Assembly (NCBI GenBank): GCA_002007465.1
Contig: LNAC01000031.1
Coordinates: forward strand, 501,750 to 565,749
Length of the DNA: 64,000 bases
Direction of reading: 5' to 3'
From: Ailurus styani
Taxonomy: Eukaryota; Chordata; Mammalia; Carnivora; Ailuridae
In this document: positions 46,541 to 57,426 of the stretch, piece after piece
Layout of the letters: each line of letters starts with the position of its first letter
Numbering within the stretch: position 1 is the first letter of the stretch
Translations under genes and position numbers: made by a program
The notes under the pieces: model-generated
Database searches by the model: none
The model's input: only the letters and a program-made list of their open reading frames with translations
What the model was told of the DNA's origin: nothing

Positions 46541-47260
46541 CCTGAACTTGATTTTACCTTTTGCATTAATTTTTTAATAATTTAAATACTTTGCTACATA
46601 TACATATTCATTAACAATATATAGTATTTTTAACTTGGTTTTAATGTCTTAATACTTGGTATCATATTGAATTTATTGTTTTCATCATGCATTTTCTATT
46701 TAACATTATGTTTTTGTCATATATTGACTTTAATGATGGGACTTTAGTTCATTCATCACCACTGAAGAAGCCAAAAGCAAAGTGGTTGATATTAAAGACT
46801 CTTAAACCAAACTAGATTAGAATTCTACCTTCAGTAATTATTAGCTGTGTGCTATCTTGGATAAGGTACTCAACCTCACTGTGCCTCATTTTCCTCTCCT
46901 ATAAAATGGGAATATTTAACAGCTTTTATTTCACAGGCTTATGATAAAGATTTGATGTGCTAATATTTGTAAATCACCTAGAGGAGAACAACACACAATA
47001 ATTTAAATTTGTTAACTATATGATGTGTTTTATATTCCATTTTGTGAGATGTACCCATTATAATTTATTGAATAGTTGGATATTTCTAAGTTTTATACTA
47101 CTGCACATTGTGTTGCATTCTACTACAGATAGCACATCCTTGAAGATGTACCTTGTTCAGTAATTTCTCCACAGTGTGTGTTGTGATATGGAAGTCCTGG
47201 GTTATAAGACATGTAGAATGTCAGCTTCACCACATACTTCCACAGCTTTCTCCAAAGTGG
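46541..47260 (-). mobile_element. Old L1 fragment, minus strand, interrupted by MIR
   Basis: On the plus strand, CTACATATACATATTC, GGTATCATATTGAATTTATTG, CTATTTAACATTATGTTTTTGTCATATATTGAC and GTTCATTCATC, then after the MIR, TTGTGAGATGTACCCATTATAATTTATTG and ACTGCACATTGTGTTGCATTC follow the reversed order of an old mammalian L1. The coding sense is lost. Confidence 0.55.
46778..46990 (+). repeat. MIR, plus strand, nested in old L1
   Basis: AAGTGGTTGATATTAAAGACTC start, TTATTAGCTGTGTGCTATCTTGG, CTCAACCTCACTGTGCCTCATTTTCC, CTATAAAATGGGAATATTTAACAGC and CTTATGATAAAGATTTGATG are in MIR order and almost complete. Confidence 0.9.
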
Positions 47261-47924
47261 TTTTCTAATTTACTATGGAAGAATGTCTTCTATTATTGGA
47301 CAAAAGTTTAAATTTTAATGAAATAAAATGTGTTACTCTTTTTTCTTAAAATTTAATTTCCTTTATAATTATATAGTTTCAGAAATAAATTATTTTATTT
47401 CCTGAAGACACAAGGATATGAGGTGGGAGTCTATTTTTTTCAGATATAGATCTACACAGTCTATTGGGCATATTATAAAAATAATAGTTCTGTTTTCTTT
47501 TTAAAGTTAACCTATATTTGATGATGATGATGATGGTTATTATAAATACATTTTTTTTAAATCAGAAAGAAAATATGTCCTTTGAAACAACCACAAGAAA
47601 ACAGTTGGTCTTTGGAATTCTCAGTGATGCCACTGACTTTCCAGTGAGGGAAAAGAGAAAAGAGCAAAATATGTTGAGCCACGTTCTAAGTGTTGAGTAG
47701 GCTTTTTCTTCTACAGAAGAAACCCTCTTGACTGACCTTCATGGAAATCAATAATAAGTACACATCATGCTCCAATTTCTGTGCTAATCATACTGATCAA
47801 TTTCCAGGGCATTTGGAATACTATACATTTCTGACTGAACCAATTTTTAATGAATAAATAATCTACCTATCACAATAAAGTCAGGTAACCCTGACTTTAG
47901 AATATAGTCATTCTACAATACATC
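47261..47924. other. Unique DNA
   Basis: No gene is seen. (GAT)n lies at 47520-47534 and produces a spurious poly-Met frame. Confidence 0.45.
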
Positions 47925-48085
47925 ACATCATTTATTTCTTATAAAATTCCTGTGAGGTAGTTACAATTTTACCATTTTTACAGGAAACTAAGGCTAGGAG
48001 AGGTTAGATAATCAGCCTGAACATGTACAAGTTAAACAGTGACAATATGGAGATTGGAACTATGTCAAAACCAACACCTTATTGG
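47925..48085 (-). repeat. MIR, minus strand
   Basis: TTCCTGTGAGGTAGTTACAATTTTACCATTTTTACAGGAAACTAAGGCTAGGAGAGGTTAGATAATCAGCC is the reversed MIR core, followed by GTACAAGTTAAACAGTGACAATATGGAGATTGGAAC. Confidence 0.85.
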
Positions 48086-48144
48086 CACCAGTTATGTTTC
48101 TTTTAGATATGGCTTAATACTGGCATCAGAATATATTTGAATTG

Positions 48145-48327
48145 AGCGCCTGGGTGGCTCAGTTGGTTAAGTGACTGCCTTTGGCTCAGGTCATGATCCT
48201 GGAGTCCCAGGATCTAGTCCCACATAGGCTCCCTGCTCAGTTGGGAGTATGCTTCTCTCCCTCTGACCCTACCCCCTCTCGTGCACTCTCTCACTCTCTC
48301 TCTCCCAAATAAATAAAATCTTAAAAA
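48145..48327 (+). mobile_element. Can-SINE, plus strand, older subfamily
   Basis: GCGCCTGGGTGGCTCAGTTGGTTAAGTGACTGCC head, GGTCATGATCCTGGAGTCCCAGGATC and AATAAATAAAATCTTAAAA tail identify it. No clean target-site duplication was found. Confidence 0.95.
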
Positions 48328-49483
48328 TTGGATTCATTTACAATAGCTTTTCTAGAAACATCAATAACCAAAACTCTATCTGTGACTGAATGGGATATTT
48401 TCTATTCTCCTTTTAGGTAACTGCTAAGTCAACCTCTAAATTCTATGACTCACCTAAGAATGTAAATACCTAGGGCCACAAAAAGAAAGATGGGGCTGTG
48501 ATGAAATTATTTCTATGCTAGAGTTAATTATGAATTCTTATTGTACAGGAAGTCCATATTTCTTTTAAAAAGTAAGATAAATTGAAAGGAAAACTTTAAG
48601 AACATATTAAAATAAAATGAAATCACCATTTATTTTCATTTCCTTGAAATTTTGTACTTTGGTTCATATCTAGACACATCTCAATAAACTTTTAGAGTAT
48701 GCTTTTACAACCTAATTACTTCCACCATTGATATAACAAATAATGCAATCCTCAGGCCATTCTGAAAACTAAGTTACAGATTTCACAGCAGTGGGCCACA
48801 TGCTGAGCCATGCTTAAATGAATGAAACAATACAAATGTGTCCTTTCTAATGTGGAAATTCTTTCAGTCACCAGGCCAGCTATTGTTTGTAGCTCCTCAT
48901 TTGCTTGCACAATCCTCTCTCCATTTCTGTTTTGCTGCATGTCTAATTGTGGGGCTCTCCAGGATGCTATTATGGGTTTCCTGGCTATGTACGCAGATGT
49001 CACATCAATTGCAATTATGTTTCATAGATTATATGGATATATAGGCTGCCATCTACAACTGGGCAACCATTTGCCATGCAAGTATTCTATCTTCCTTCTT
49101 TTATCCAATTTCATAACAGAGCCAAACAAATCCTGCTAAGGCATAATGAGCACAGGTCTCAAGGCATGACAAAGAACTTTACTATGAGTGCTCATTGCTG
49201 AGAATTTGGGTTTATTATTTTGTGATTGTAAGAACACCTAGGCATTACAGATAAAGTCTAAGATACAAAAACAATTTTTCCTTTGCAACAGCAGCAGTAC
49301 TTGGAAGTGCTTCCATAACAAAAATCTCTCTTAAATAAACCCAAGTCTTTTATTCCTCACAGGACCATTGCAAAGTTCTTCCTATTTATTTAATTCTATT
49401 TTCAAAAGAAAAGCTGTGTTTGTACTTTGCATTATTTCTTTATTCTGTCATTCATAGAATTATTCTGTCTCTCATAGGTTATT
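48328..49483. other. Unique DNA with overlapping open frames
   Basis: A plus-strand frame of 105 codons (48822-49139) and a minus-strand frame of 83 codons (48752-49003) overlap. The minus peptide has a helical, Gln/Glu-rich middle (NGERIVQANEELQTIAGLVT), which looks protein-like, but no domain or splice context supports it. This stretch is less AT-rich than its neighbours. Confidence 0.4.
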
Positions 49484-50019
49484 AAGTTTATATTTTTTAA
49501 GTGTACTCTTTAATTCCATCTCCTATTTTCTCCATTCCCCCACTCACCTCCCCTCTGGTAACCATCTGTGCTCTATAGTTAAGAGTGTATATCTTGGTTT
49601 CTTTCTCTCTATATTTTTCCTTTGCTCATTTATTTTGTTTCTTAAATTCCACATAAGTGTGAAAATGTAGAGTATTTATCTTTCTCTGGCCGACTTATTT
49701 TGCTTAGCATTATACTCTTTCTATATGTATACCCACATCTTCTTTATCCATTCATCTATTGATGGACACTTGGGCTGCTTCCATAGTTTGCTTTGTAAAT
49801 AATGCTGCAATAAACAGGGGTGCATGTGTCCTTTCAAATTACTGTTCTTGTAGTCTTTGGGTAAATACACAGTAGTATAACTACTGTATCATAGGGTAGC
49901 TCTATTTTTAATTTTCTGAGGCACCTCCATACTATTTTCCACAGTAGCTGCACCAGTTTGCATTCTCATAAACAGTGCAGGAGGGTTTCCCTTTCTCCAC
50001 ATCCTCACCAAAACTTGTT

Positions 50020-50021
<2 letters not shown>

Positions 50022-50057
<36 letters not shown>
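50022..50057. repeat. (GT)18 microsatellite inside L1
   Basis: The run sits between AAACTTGTTTC and TAGGCCATTGTGATGG. This is a different ORF2 position from the other three L1-borne AC runs. Confidence 0.97.
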
Positions 50058-50059
<2 letters not shown>

Positions 50060-50318
50060 GGCCATTGTGATGGATGTGAAGTGATATGTCCTTGTAGTTT
50101 TGATGATGTGTGATGTTGAACCTCTTTTCATGTGTCTCTTGGCCATCAGGATGTCATCTTTGGAGAAATGTCTGTTCCTGTTTTCTGCCCAGACTTAAAT
50201 GAGATTATTTGTTTTGGGCTTTTTGCATTTTATAAGATTTTTATATATTTTGGATACTAACCATTTATCAGATGTATTATTTGCAAATATCTTTTCCATT
50301 CCATAGGTTGCCTTTTAG

Positions 50319-50524
50319 GGTTTTTTTTTTTTAAGATTTTATTTATTTATTTGACAGAGAGAGAGAGTGTGCGAGCAAGCAAGCACAACCAAGGGAAGAG
50401 CAGGCAGAGGGAGAAGCAGGTTTCCTGCTGAGCAAGGATTCCAATGTTGGCTGAACCCCACAACCCTGAGATCATGACCTGAGCCAAAGGCAGATGCTTA
50501 ATGACTGAGCCACCCAGGCACCCC
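50319..50524 (-). mobile_element. Can-SINE, minus strand, nested in L1, with TSD
   Basis: From a T-run and AAGATTTTATTTATTTATTTGACAGAGAG to GAGCCACCCAGGCACCCC. The 13-bp target-site duplication GGTTGCCTTTTAG, itself L1 sequence, is at 50306-50318 and 50525-50537. Confidence 0.97.
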
Positions 50525-51482
50525 GGTTGCCTTTTAGTTTTGTTGATTGTTTCCTTTGCTGTGTAGAAACTTTTTATTGGATGTAGTCCACTAGTTAATT
50601 TTTTCCTTTTATTTCCCTTGCCTCAGGAAACATATATAGAAAGATGTTGCTACAGCTGACGTCAGAGAAATTACTGCCTGTGCTCTCTTCAAGGATTTTT
50701 ATGGTTTCAGGTCTCACATTTTAGGTTCTTAATCCATTTTGAGTTTGCTTTTGTGCATGGCATAAGAAAGTGGTCCAGTTTCAGTCTTTTGCTTGTAGCT
50801 GTCCAATTTTCTCAACACCATTTTTGAAGAGACTCTCTTTTTCCCATTGGATATTTATTCCTCCTTTGTCAAAGAATTGATCACATAATTTTGGGTTTAT
50901 TTGTGAGTTTTCTGTTCTATTCCACTTATTTCTGTATCAATATTTATTTCGGTACCAAACTGTTTTAATTATGACTACTTTGTAATACAACTTGAAATTC
51001 AAGTTTCTCCAGTTTTGTTTTTCTTTTTCAAGATTACTTTAGCTATTTGAGGTCTTTTGCTGTTCCATACAAATTTTAGTATTGTTTGTTCTAGTTTTGT
51101 GAAAAAAGCTATTGGTATTTTGATTGGAATTGCTTGAAATCTGTAGGTTGCTTTGGGTAGTATACACATTTTAATAATATTTGTTCTTCCAACCTATAGG
51201 CATGGAATATCTTTTCATTACATTTCATTATCTTAAATTTCTTTCATCAGTGTTTCATAGTTTTCAGAGTACAAGTCTTTCACTCTTTGGTTAAATTTAT
51301 TCCTAGATATTTTATTGTTTTTGATGCAATTGTAAACAGGATTATTTTCTTAATTTCACTTTTTGTGCTTCTTTATTATAGGAATGCAACAGATTTCTGT
51401 ATATTCATTTCATATCCTGTGACTTTACTGAATTCATTTATCATTTCTAGTATTTTTTTGTTGGAGTCTTTAGAGCTTTCAT

Positions 51483-51519
51483 TCTTCCTTCCTTCCTTCC
51501 TTCCTTCCTTCCTTCCTTC

Positions 51520-51563
<44 letters not shown>

Positions 51564-51581
51564 TTTCTTTCTTTTCTTTCT
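51483..51581. repeat. (TTCC)n-(TTTC)n microsatellite in SINE tail
   Basis: There are about 10 TTCC units followed by about 10 TTTC units, then irregular TTCTTTC units. On the SINE sense strand this is (GAAA)n(GGAA)n, as expected of tail-derived repeats. Confidence 0.95.
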
Positions 51582-51745
51582 TTTGAAGAGAGCAGGAGGG
51601 AGGTATAGAGAAAGGGGGAGAAAATCTTAATCAGGCTCCATGCCCAGCGTGGAGCCTGATGAAGGGCTGTCTCATAACCCTGAGATCATGACTTGAGTGA
51701 AAATCAAGAGTTGGACACATAACCAACTGAACCACCCCAGAACCA
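51483..51745 (-). mobile_element. Can-SINE, minus strand, with expanded tail, nested in L1
   Basis: The head half is at about 51590-51745 (GGCTCCATGCCCAGCGTGGAGCCTG, CCCTGAGATCATGACTTGAG, ACCAACTGAACCACCCCAG). The tail end has been replaced by about 100 bp of (TTCC)n then (TTTC)n. It interrupts the L1 just downstream, in ORF2 sense, of the FADD site. Confidence 0.9.
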
Positions 51746-53110
51746 CAATGGTTTTCTATATAGAGTATCATGTCATCTGCAAATAGTGAAAATTTTACTT
51801 CTTCCTTACCAATTTGGATGCCTTGTATTTCTTTATGTTTCTAATTGCTGTAGTTAGGACTTCCAGTACTATGTTGAATAAAACTGGTGAGAGTGGACGT
51901 CCTTGTCTTGTTCCTAACCTTAGGGAAAAAGCTCTCAAGTTTCTCACCATTAAGTATGATGTTGGTTGTGGGTTTTTCATATAAGGCCTTTGTTACATTG
52001 AGAAGTGTTCCTTCTAGACCTACTTTTCCTAGGGTTTTTTTTTTTATCATAAATGGATGTTATACTTTGTCAAATGCTTTTTCTGTATCTATTAAAATGG
52101 TTTTTATCCTTTCTGTTATTGATGTGATGTATCCTGCTGATTGTTTTGTGAATATTGAACCAACCACACATGCTTGTAGCCTAGGAATAAATCCCACTTG
52201 ATTGTGGCATATGATTTAGTTAATGTACTGTTGGATTTGATTTGCTAATATTTTGTTGAGGATTTTCACATCTATATTCATAAGAGATATGGCCCGTAAT
52301 TCTTTTTTTTTTTCCTTTGGTGGTGTCTTAATCTGATATTGGTACCAGGGTGATACTGGCCTCATAGAATGAATTTGGATTCATTCCAAATGAATTTGGA
52401 ATTCAAATGAATTTGGCCTTATAGAATGAAATATTTCTTCTTGTATTTTTTAGAATAGTTTGAGAGGAATAGATATTAATTCTTCTTTAAAGGTTTGGTA
52501 GAATTTGACTGCGAAGCCATCTGGTCCTGGACTTTTGTTTTTGGGGAGTTTTCTGATTACTAGTTCAATTTCATTACTAGTAATCTGTCTGTTCAAATTT
52601 TCTATTTCTTCCTGCTTTAGTTTTGGTAGGTTATATGTTTCTAGTAATTTTTCCATTTCTTCTATGTTGTACAATTTGTTGGCATATGGGTTTTCATAAT
52701 ATTCCATTACAGTTGTGTGAATTTCTATGGTATTGTTTGTTATTTCTACTGTTTGTTACTTCTTCTCTTTCATTAGAGATTTTATTTATTTAAGACCTTT
52801 TTTCTTTTTTTTTTTAAATGAGTCTTGCTAGAGGTTGATCCTTTTTTGTTGATCTTTTTCAGAGAAGCAGCTCCCTGTTTCACTGATCTGTTCTATTGTT
52901 TTTTTTTAGTTTCTATATCATTCATTTCTGTTCTAATCTTTATTATTTCCTTCATTTTGCTGATTTGATTTTGTTTTTCGTTCTTTTTCTAGCTCCTTTA
53001 GGTATAAGGTTACATTGTTTATTTGAGATTTTTCTTGTTTCTTGAGGTAGACCTGCATTGCCCCTCTTAGTACCACTTTGGCTGCATCCCAAAAGTTTAT
53101 ATATTTTTAA

Positions 53111-53764
53111 ATTACAGAAATTAATGTAGTGTGGTGGATATGTGGAATCTCAAGTCAAATTGCTGCGTTAAAACCTTGACTGTTTTTTACTACTGAGTGT
53201 GGATAAAACTCAATTCCTCAGTACCCCACTTTCCTTATTTGTTAAATGAATGAAATTAAGACATATTTCACAACTTAGGTAAAAATTATGCATGCTAATA
53301 CATGAACAAATTCTTAGGGTAACAGTTAATCCATATATAATTGACAATTACTATCTCTAATCATTTTATTCTTGTCTATTCTTAACCCAGTATATATATA
53401 TATATATATATATGCAGTCATGATAAGTTTGGTTCATTGTTTCCTCCTGTAAATGCACACTTTGTTTTCAGTTTATTCCTACTGTCTTTTTATTTTGTTT
53501 TTGTTGATGTTTAAAATAAAATATAATTCTTCCCTCTTCATCCCCACCCCAAACATATCATAAGGTGAGGTGGGGCCTGTAATGAGTATGATTGTCTTCT
53601 GTCTTCCCCTTAAAACAATCAATATAAAATATTTTTAAAAGTTGTTAAAGCATATTTGAATGAACTCAACTTGAAGCCACTGAAATTTTAAGCCCATGCT
53701 AATGTGTTAGGTCTAGAAATGACCTCACTAATTTAAGATTTATCAACTTTAAGGAAAGCGCAGA
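53111..53764. other. Unique AT-rich DNA
   Basis: No gene is seen. A (TA)n run lies at 53392-53413. Confidence 0.45.
53392..53413. repeat. (TA)11 microsatellite
   Basis: A perfect TA run. Confidence 0.93.
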
Positions 53765-54000
53765 ACTAAAATACACTTAGTAAAATTTCATGTGCTAGGC
53801 CCTGAACTAGGTACTTCACAATAACTGGAAGTGATGGAGAAAGAAAAAAAAAATAGAACTGATATTTTCTGAGGTACCACTGTGTGACTATAACCAAAAG
53901 AATCAAGTCCACAAAGGCAAGCAAGACATATATCATTTCCTTCAAAGTAAACAGAAGATGACACTGAATCCTCATTTTATTGAGTTACCAGGAAACCTAA
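53765..54000 (-). repeat. Possible MIR relic, minus strand
   Basis: TTTCATGTGCTAGGCCCTGAACTAGGTACTTCACAATAA is the typical reversed MIR end. Support further along (CTCATTTTATTGAGTTACCAGGAAACC) is weak. Confidence 0.5.
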
Positions 54001-54544
54001 GTCCATTCATGAATTTGTGATAAGATCTTTACCCTTCCTCTGGACATGTACACATATAAGAGGTGTAGCTATACAAAAAGCAAAACCAAAACTAGAAAAT
54101 GTTCTTAAGTATAGTTGTATGGTCCCTTGGCTGGCCATTAGGTCTGCTGGTCTTCCAAGTGGAGACTCAGATAGCCAGTGACAGGTTTCTATCTTTCTAG
54201 GTGTGTGATGTAAGCACCTTCACTCCTTGAGGCTACTCTGTCTTCCCAGTGTAAGAACTTCACAGGCTTCTTTGCCTGTTTGGAAAGACTTCTTCCCATT
54301 TGTTGCTTGCACTTACTTCTCTTCTTAAAATAATGCTTTGGTGAATTCAACCTTACAAAAACTAAAGCAGCTGGGAAATACCTTCAGATAATCTCTTAGC
54401 CTGAACTACTCTGAGATGAAAAAGCACAAAGGCCTCACTAACATCACAGAAATTGAGAGGGGAAAAAACATCCAGAGCACCCAATGTTATTAGCAGTTTA
54501 TTTTAATTATTCAACTGCAATAAAAACAAAATGACATTTAATAT
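54001..54544. other. Unique DNA
   Basis: No gene or recognisable repeat is seen. Confidence 0.45.
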
Positions 54545-54758
54545 ATCAGTAAATTATCCTGACATATGCTAGGTGTTGTACACATGTTCAGTCATCTGAT
54601 ATGCAGAACAATCCAGTTTTACAAAGAGAAAACTTGGCCTAGCTTCACTAGAGCCTAATAATACAATTTAGAGAACTGAGCAGTATGAAGTCAGAACCTG
54701 AGTGTATCTGACTGCCAAGGCCAGGTTCTTTTCACTAGATCAATCTGGTGGGAGACAG
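54545..54758 (-). repeat. MIR, minus strand
   Basis: CATATGCTAGGTGTTGTACACATG, AACAATCCAGTTTTACAAAGAGAAAACTTGGCC, AAGTCAGAACCTGAGTGTATCTGACTGCC and TCTTTTCACTAGATCAATCTGG match the reversed MIR. Confidence 0.8.
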
Positions 54759-57182
54759 GAAGTTTCTTTTGGAAAGACAGTAGTGTCATGAACTAGAGAA
54801 ACAGTTTTGTTTTATTCAGTGGGGGAGGGGGCTGAAGTAAAGGACAATGGCAAAAATCATACCACAGAACTGATCTGCTGAGGTAACCACTACTAATGGG
54901 AAACACTAGACCCTGAAGTTTGCTCTTGTTACTTCCTTTCATATTTCAATTATTATTACTGCAAAAATTAGAGTTCTCTGTGGGCCTTGAACCTCTGGGA
55001 TGGAGGAATTTCACTGGTAGGTCCAGTCTCCTGCCCCAGCTGGTAAGAGGGCTAAGAAAGCATTTGACTAGCCTTTTCTGCTTTATAACAGAAGGCAGCC
55101 AACTAACAAGATCTACAAAGTGGAGACATCCCCAAATATTGGAAGAGGTTCAGATGCAGTTTGGCCAAAAACAAAAGACAAACGGCCTCTATATTGAATA
55201 AAATGTAGCTTAGATACTGGCATCTTAATAAAAACAAGAGTTTCATTTGGTGAAAAGGTATGACAATGAAATGGATTTGTTCCCTTGAGGTGGCAGCTAA
55301 CAGAGTGGGCTTTTGGGAAAATCATTCCTAAGTGCATTGGGCTGTTTCTTTACAGAACAGAAATTACTGACTATTGGTTAAAATGCTATGTGAATTAATT
55401 TTCAGCCTCATTTATTCACTGGTTGAGCATAAAGGCAATTTGAAAAGGAGAAAAATGACCCCAATATGTGTTGCCACAAATCTTTTAAGAGATGAGAAAT
55501 ATTAGTGACTAGTATAATTTAATTCTAGATTCAAACCATTATCACTGTTGTAGTTAACAGTTCTGTACATTACAGAATCATAAAAAAACTATTGTTTTAT
55601 CTTAGATTTCAATTATTTCTTTTGGCATCTAATTGCTTATAATTGCTCCAGCACAAGACAATATATTTCAGCTGTGAATCCACCGTCTGTAAACCTTCCC
55701 ACCAGGGGCTTAGCTGGATGATTTCATAATTCCCTTTTCTAATCAACCATCTCCCCTCCACTATAAGGAGAATAGTTCATTGTTAACTGTTGGTTACTGT
55801 TGTTGACTTTTCTGCGACACATACGGATTAAGAGCTTCTCTGATTACTTAAAATAATTTCACCATATAAAATGGTTCTGATGAAGATTAAATGAAGTCTA
55901 AGAACTGTGATGAAGCAGGTATACTTATTTCAGCTCCTAAAAGTGGATGGGTGAACAAGTGACATGGCAGTGACAACCTTGGCACATTTCATGTATGCCT
56001 CAAATAGTGTGGTAAATTAGCATATGTTCATTTCTGGATGATTGCATGGCAGTAAATTAAAGATAAAAAATGAATCTAAAATAAAGGTGATATTTACCAT
56101 TTGCATTCAGAGCAGAATCCCATGGGTAGGATCATGCTGCTTATTATCTCAGTTTTTGATATCATTTAAGTTAGATTCAGATGACTAATTGTCTCAATCT
56201 CAACTTAACCTCGAAGAATAAAACCCCACCTTTTATTGGGCTGGTAGAATACTTTACGTGAACTTTTGTTCTTCACAAAGTACTCTTCACTGAAGTGATG
56301 GAAAAGATTAGAAAAAAAAAGATTGAATTTTGTTTTAACTGTCAAATTAGACTTTTTGAGAAAAGGAAATAAAATTCTTTGCATTATATGTCTAAGTTTG
56401 TTTTTGTACAGCTCTTTTTTTAATGAGGACTACAAATTGCTTCCACAGTCACGTTTTATTATTAGAGTTCTTGGACAATCTCAGAGGCAATTATAATATT
56501 CCCCTAAATTGATGTATGGCCTTGAGAAAGTAATTTAACCATTCTAATTATTGGGCATTGTAAAGGAGATTCTGGTGTGTGCTGATTGAGGAATGAGTGA
56601 TCACAGCTTGACATTCCTTTTAGGCAAGTTTTCTTATTTATTTTCTGAAGGGACATGTTACATAGCACACCCTGGGTCCTGTGGTCAGAAGCCCTGATTA
56701 AAGAATAAAATGCTAAATGATGAGTAAAATATAAACCACTAAAGTCCTCTTATGCATATTAGTGAAGGACCATAGAGGAATATCTGCTTTATAGATACAA
56801 ATGGACAGATTGCTAGATGGCACAACTTCATTCACTGCATCAAACAGAATGAGTTAGTCCATAGAAAAATGCTTCAGGTACATGAAGTATAGACTATCAT
56901 TATCAAAAGTAAAATAAGCCTTTATTTTAGCCATTCTGATTTAAAAATCTTTAAAAACCAGATTATCTCACATTCTCAATTTTATAAAGAGAGTATTGAC
57001 TAAAATTGAAACTTTTCTTGCTGTCTTAGATTATTATTATTACTATGTCCAACATAGATATATTCACTCAGCATTTGTCAGACTTAGTTTATCTATCTTC
57101 TTTGTTATTGAAATATGAATTATTCTTTCTCATACATATATTCTTTTTATCAGGAGTCCTCCTACCTTTTTAAAAAGTGAGT
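54759..57182. other. Unique AT-rich DNA, 2.4 kb
   Basis: No recognisable gene is seen. The 93-codon plus frame (54920-55201) and the 74-codon minus frame (55113-55337) overlap and have no domains. 56500-56560 (TATGGCCTTGAGAAAGTAATTTAACC) may be a small MIR scrap. Confidence 0.45.
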
Positions 57183-57196
57183 AGGACAGGATTTTA

Positions 57197-57412
57197 TTTT
57201 ATTTTATTTATTTATTTTTTAAGATTTTATTTATTTATTTGACACAGAGAGAGAGAGATCACAAGTAGGCAGAGAGGCAGGCAGAGAGAAAGGAGGAAAG
57301 CAGGCTCCCCGCTGAGCAGGGAGCCCAATGCGGGGCTCAATCCTAGGACCCTGAGATCATGACCTGAGCTGAAGGCAGAGGCTTTAACCCACTGAGCCAC
57401 CCAGGTGCCCCA
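57197..57412 (-). mobile_element. Young Can-SINE, minus strand, with TSD
   Basis: The copy is nearly undamaged, from a TTTAT-rich tail and AAGATTTTATTTATTTATTTGACACAGAG through GCAGAGAGGCAGGCAGAGAG, CCCGCTGAGCAGGGAGCCC and TTTAACCCACTGAGCCACCCAGGTGCCCC. The perfect 14-bp target-site duplication AGGACAGGATTTTA is at 57183-57196 and 57413-57426. Confidence 0.97.
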
Positions 57413-57426
57413 AGGACAGGATTTTA

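Larger units (their letters stand above)
49484..53110 (-). mobile_element. Longest L1 copy, 5'-truncated, minus strand, with two nested SINEs
   Basis: The body at about 49501-53092 spans most of ORF2 and the 3' end, with the 3' end at low coordinates. Minus-strand pieces include the reverse-transcriptase residues NKSPGPDGFAVKFYQTF (about 52500), GTRQGRPLSPVLFNIVLEVL (about 51880) and the catalytic FADD (51772-51783). ORF1 and the ORF2 endonuclease start are missing and frames are broken, so it is dead. AAGTTTATATTTTTTAA (49484-49500) and AAGTTTATATATTTTTAA (53093-53110) are probable target-site duplications. SINEs sit at 50319-50524 and 51483-51745. Confidence 0.95.

Noticed and set aside
51287..51586. 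99-codon frame ending in repeated Phe-Leu-Pro-Ser units
   Set aside because: It is L1 antisense running into the (TTCC)n microsatellite.
52450..52707. 85-codon minus-strand frame that looks like a real reverse transcriptase
   Set aside because: It is a genuine reverse-transcriptase fragment but belongs to the decayed L1 at 49.5-53.1 kb, not to a separate gene.
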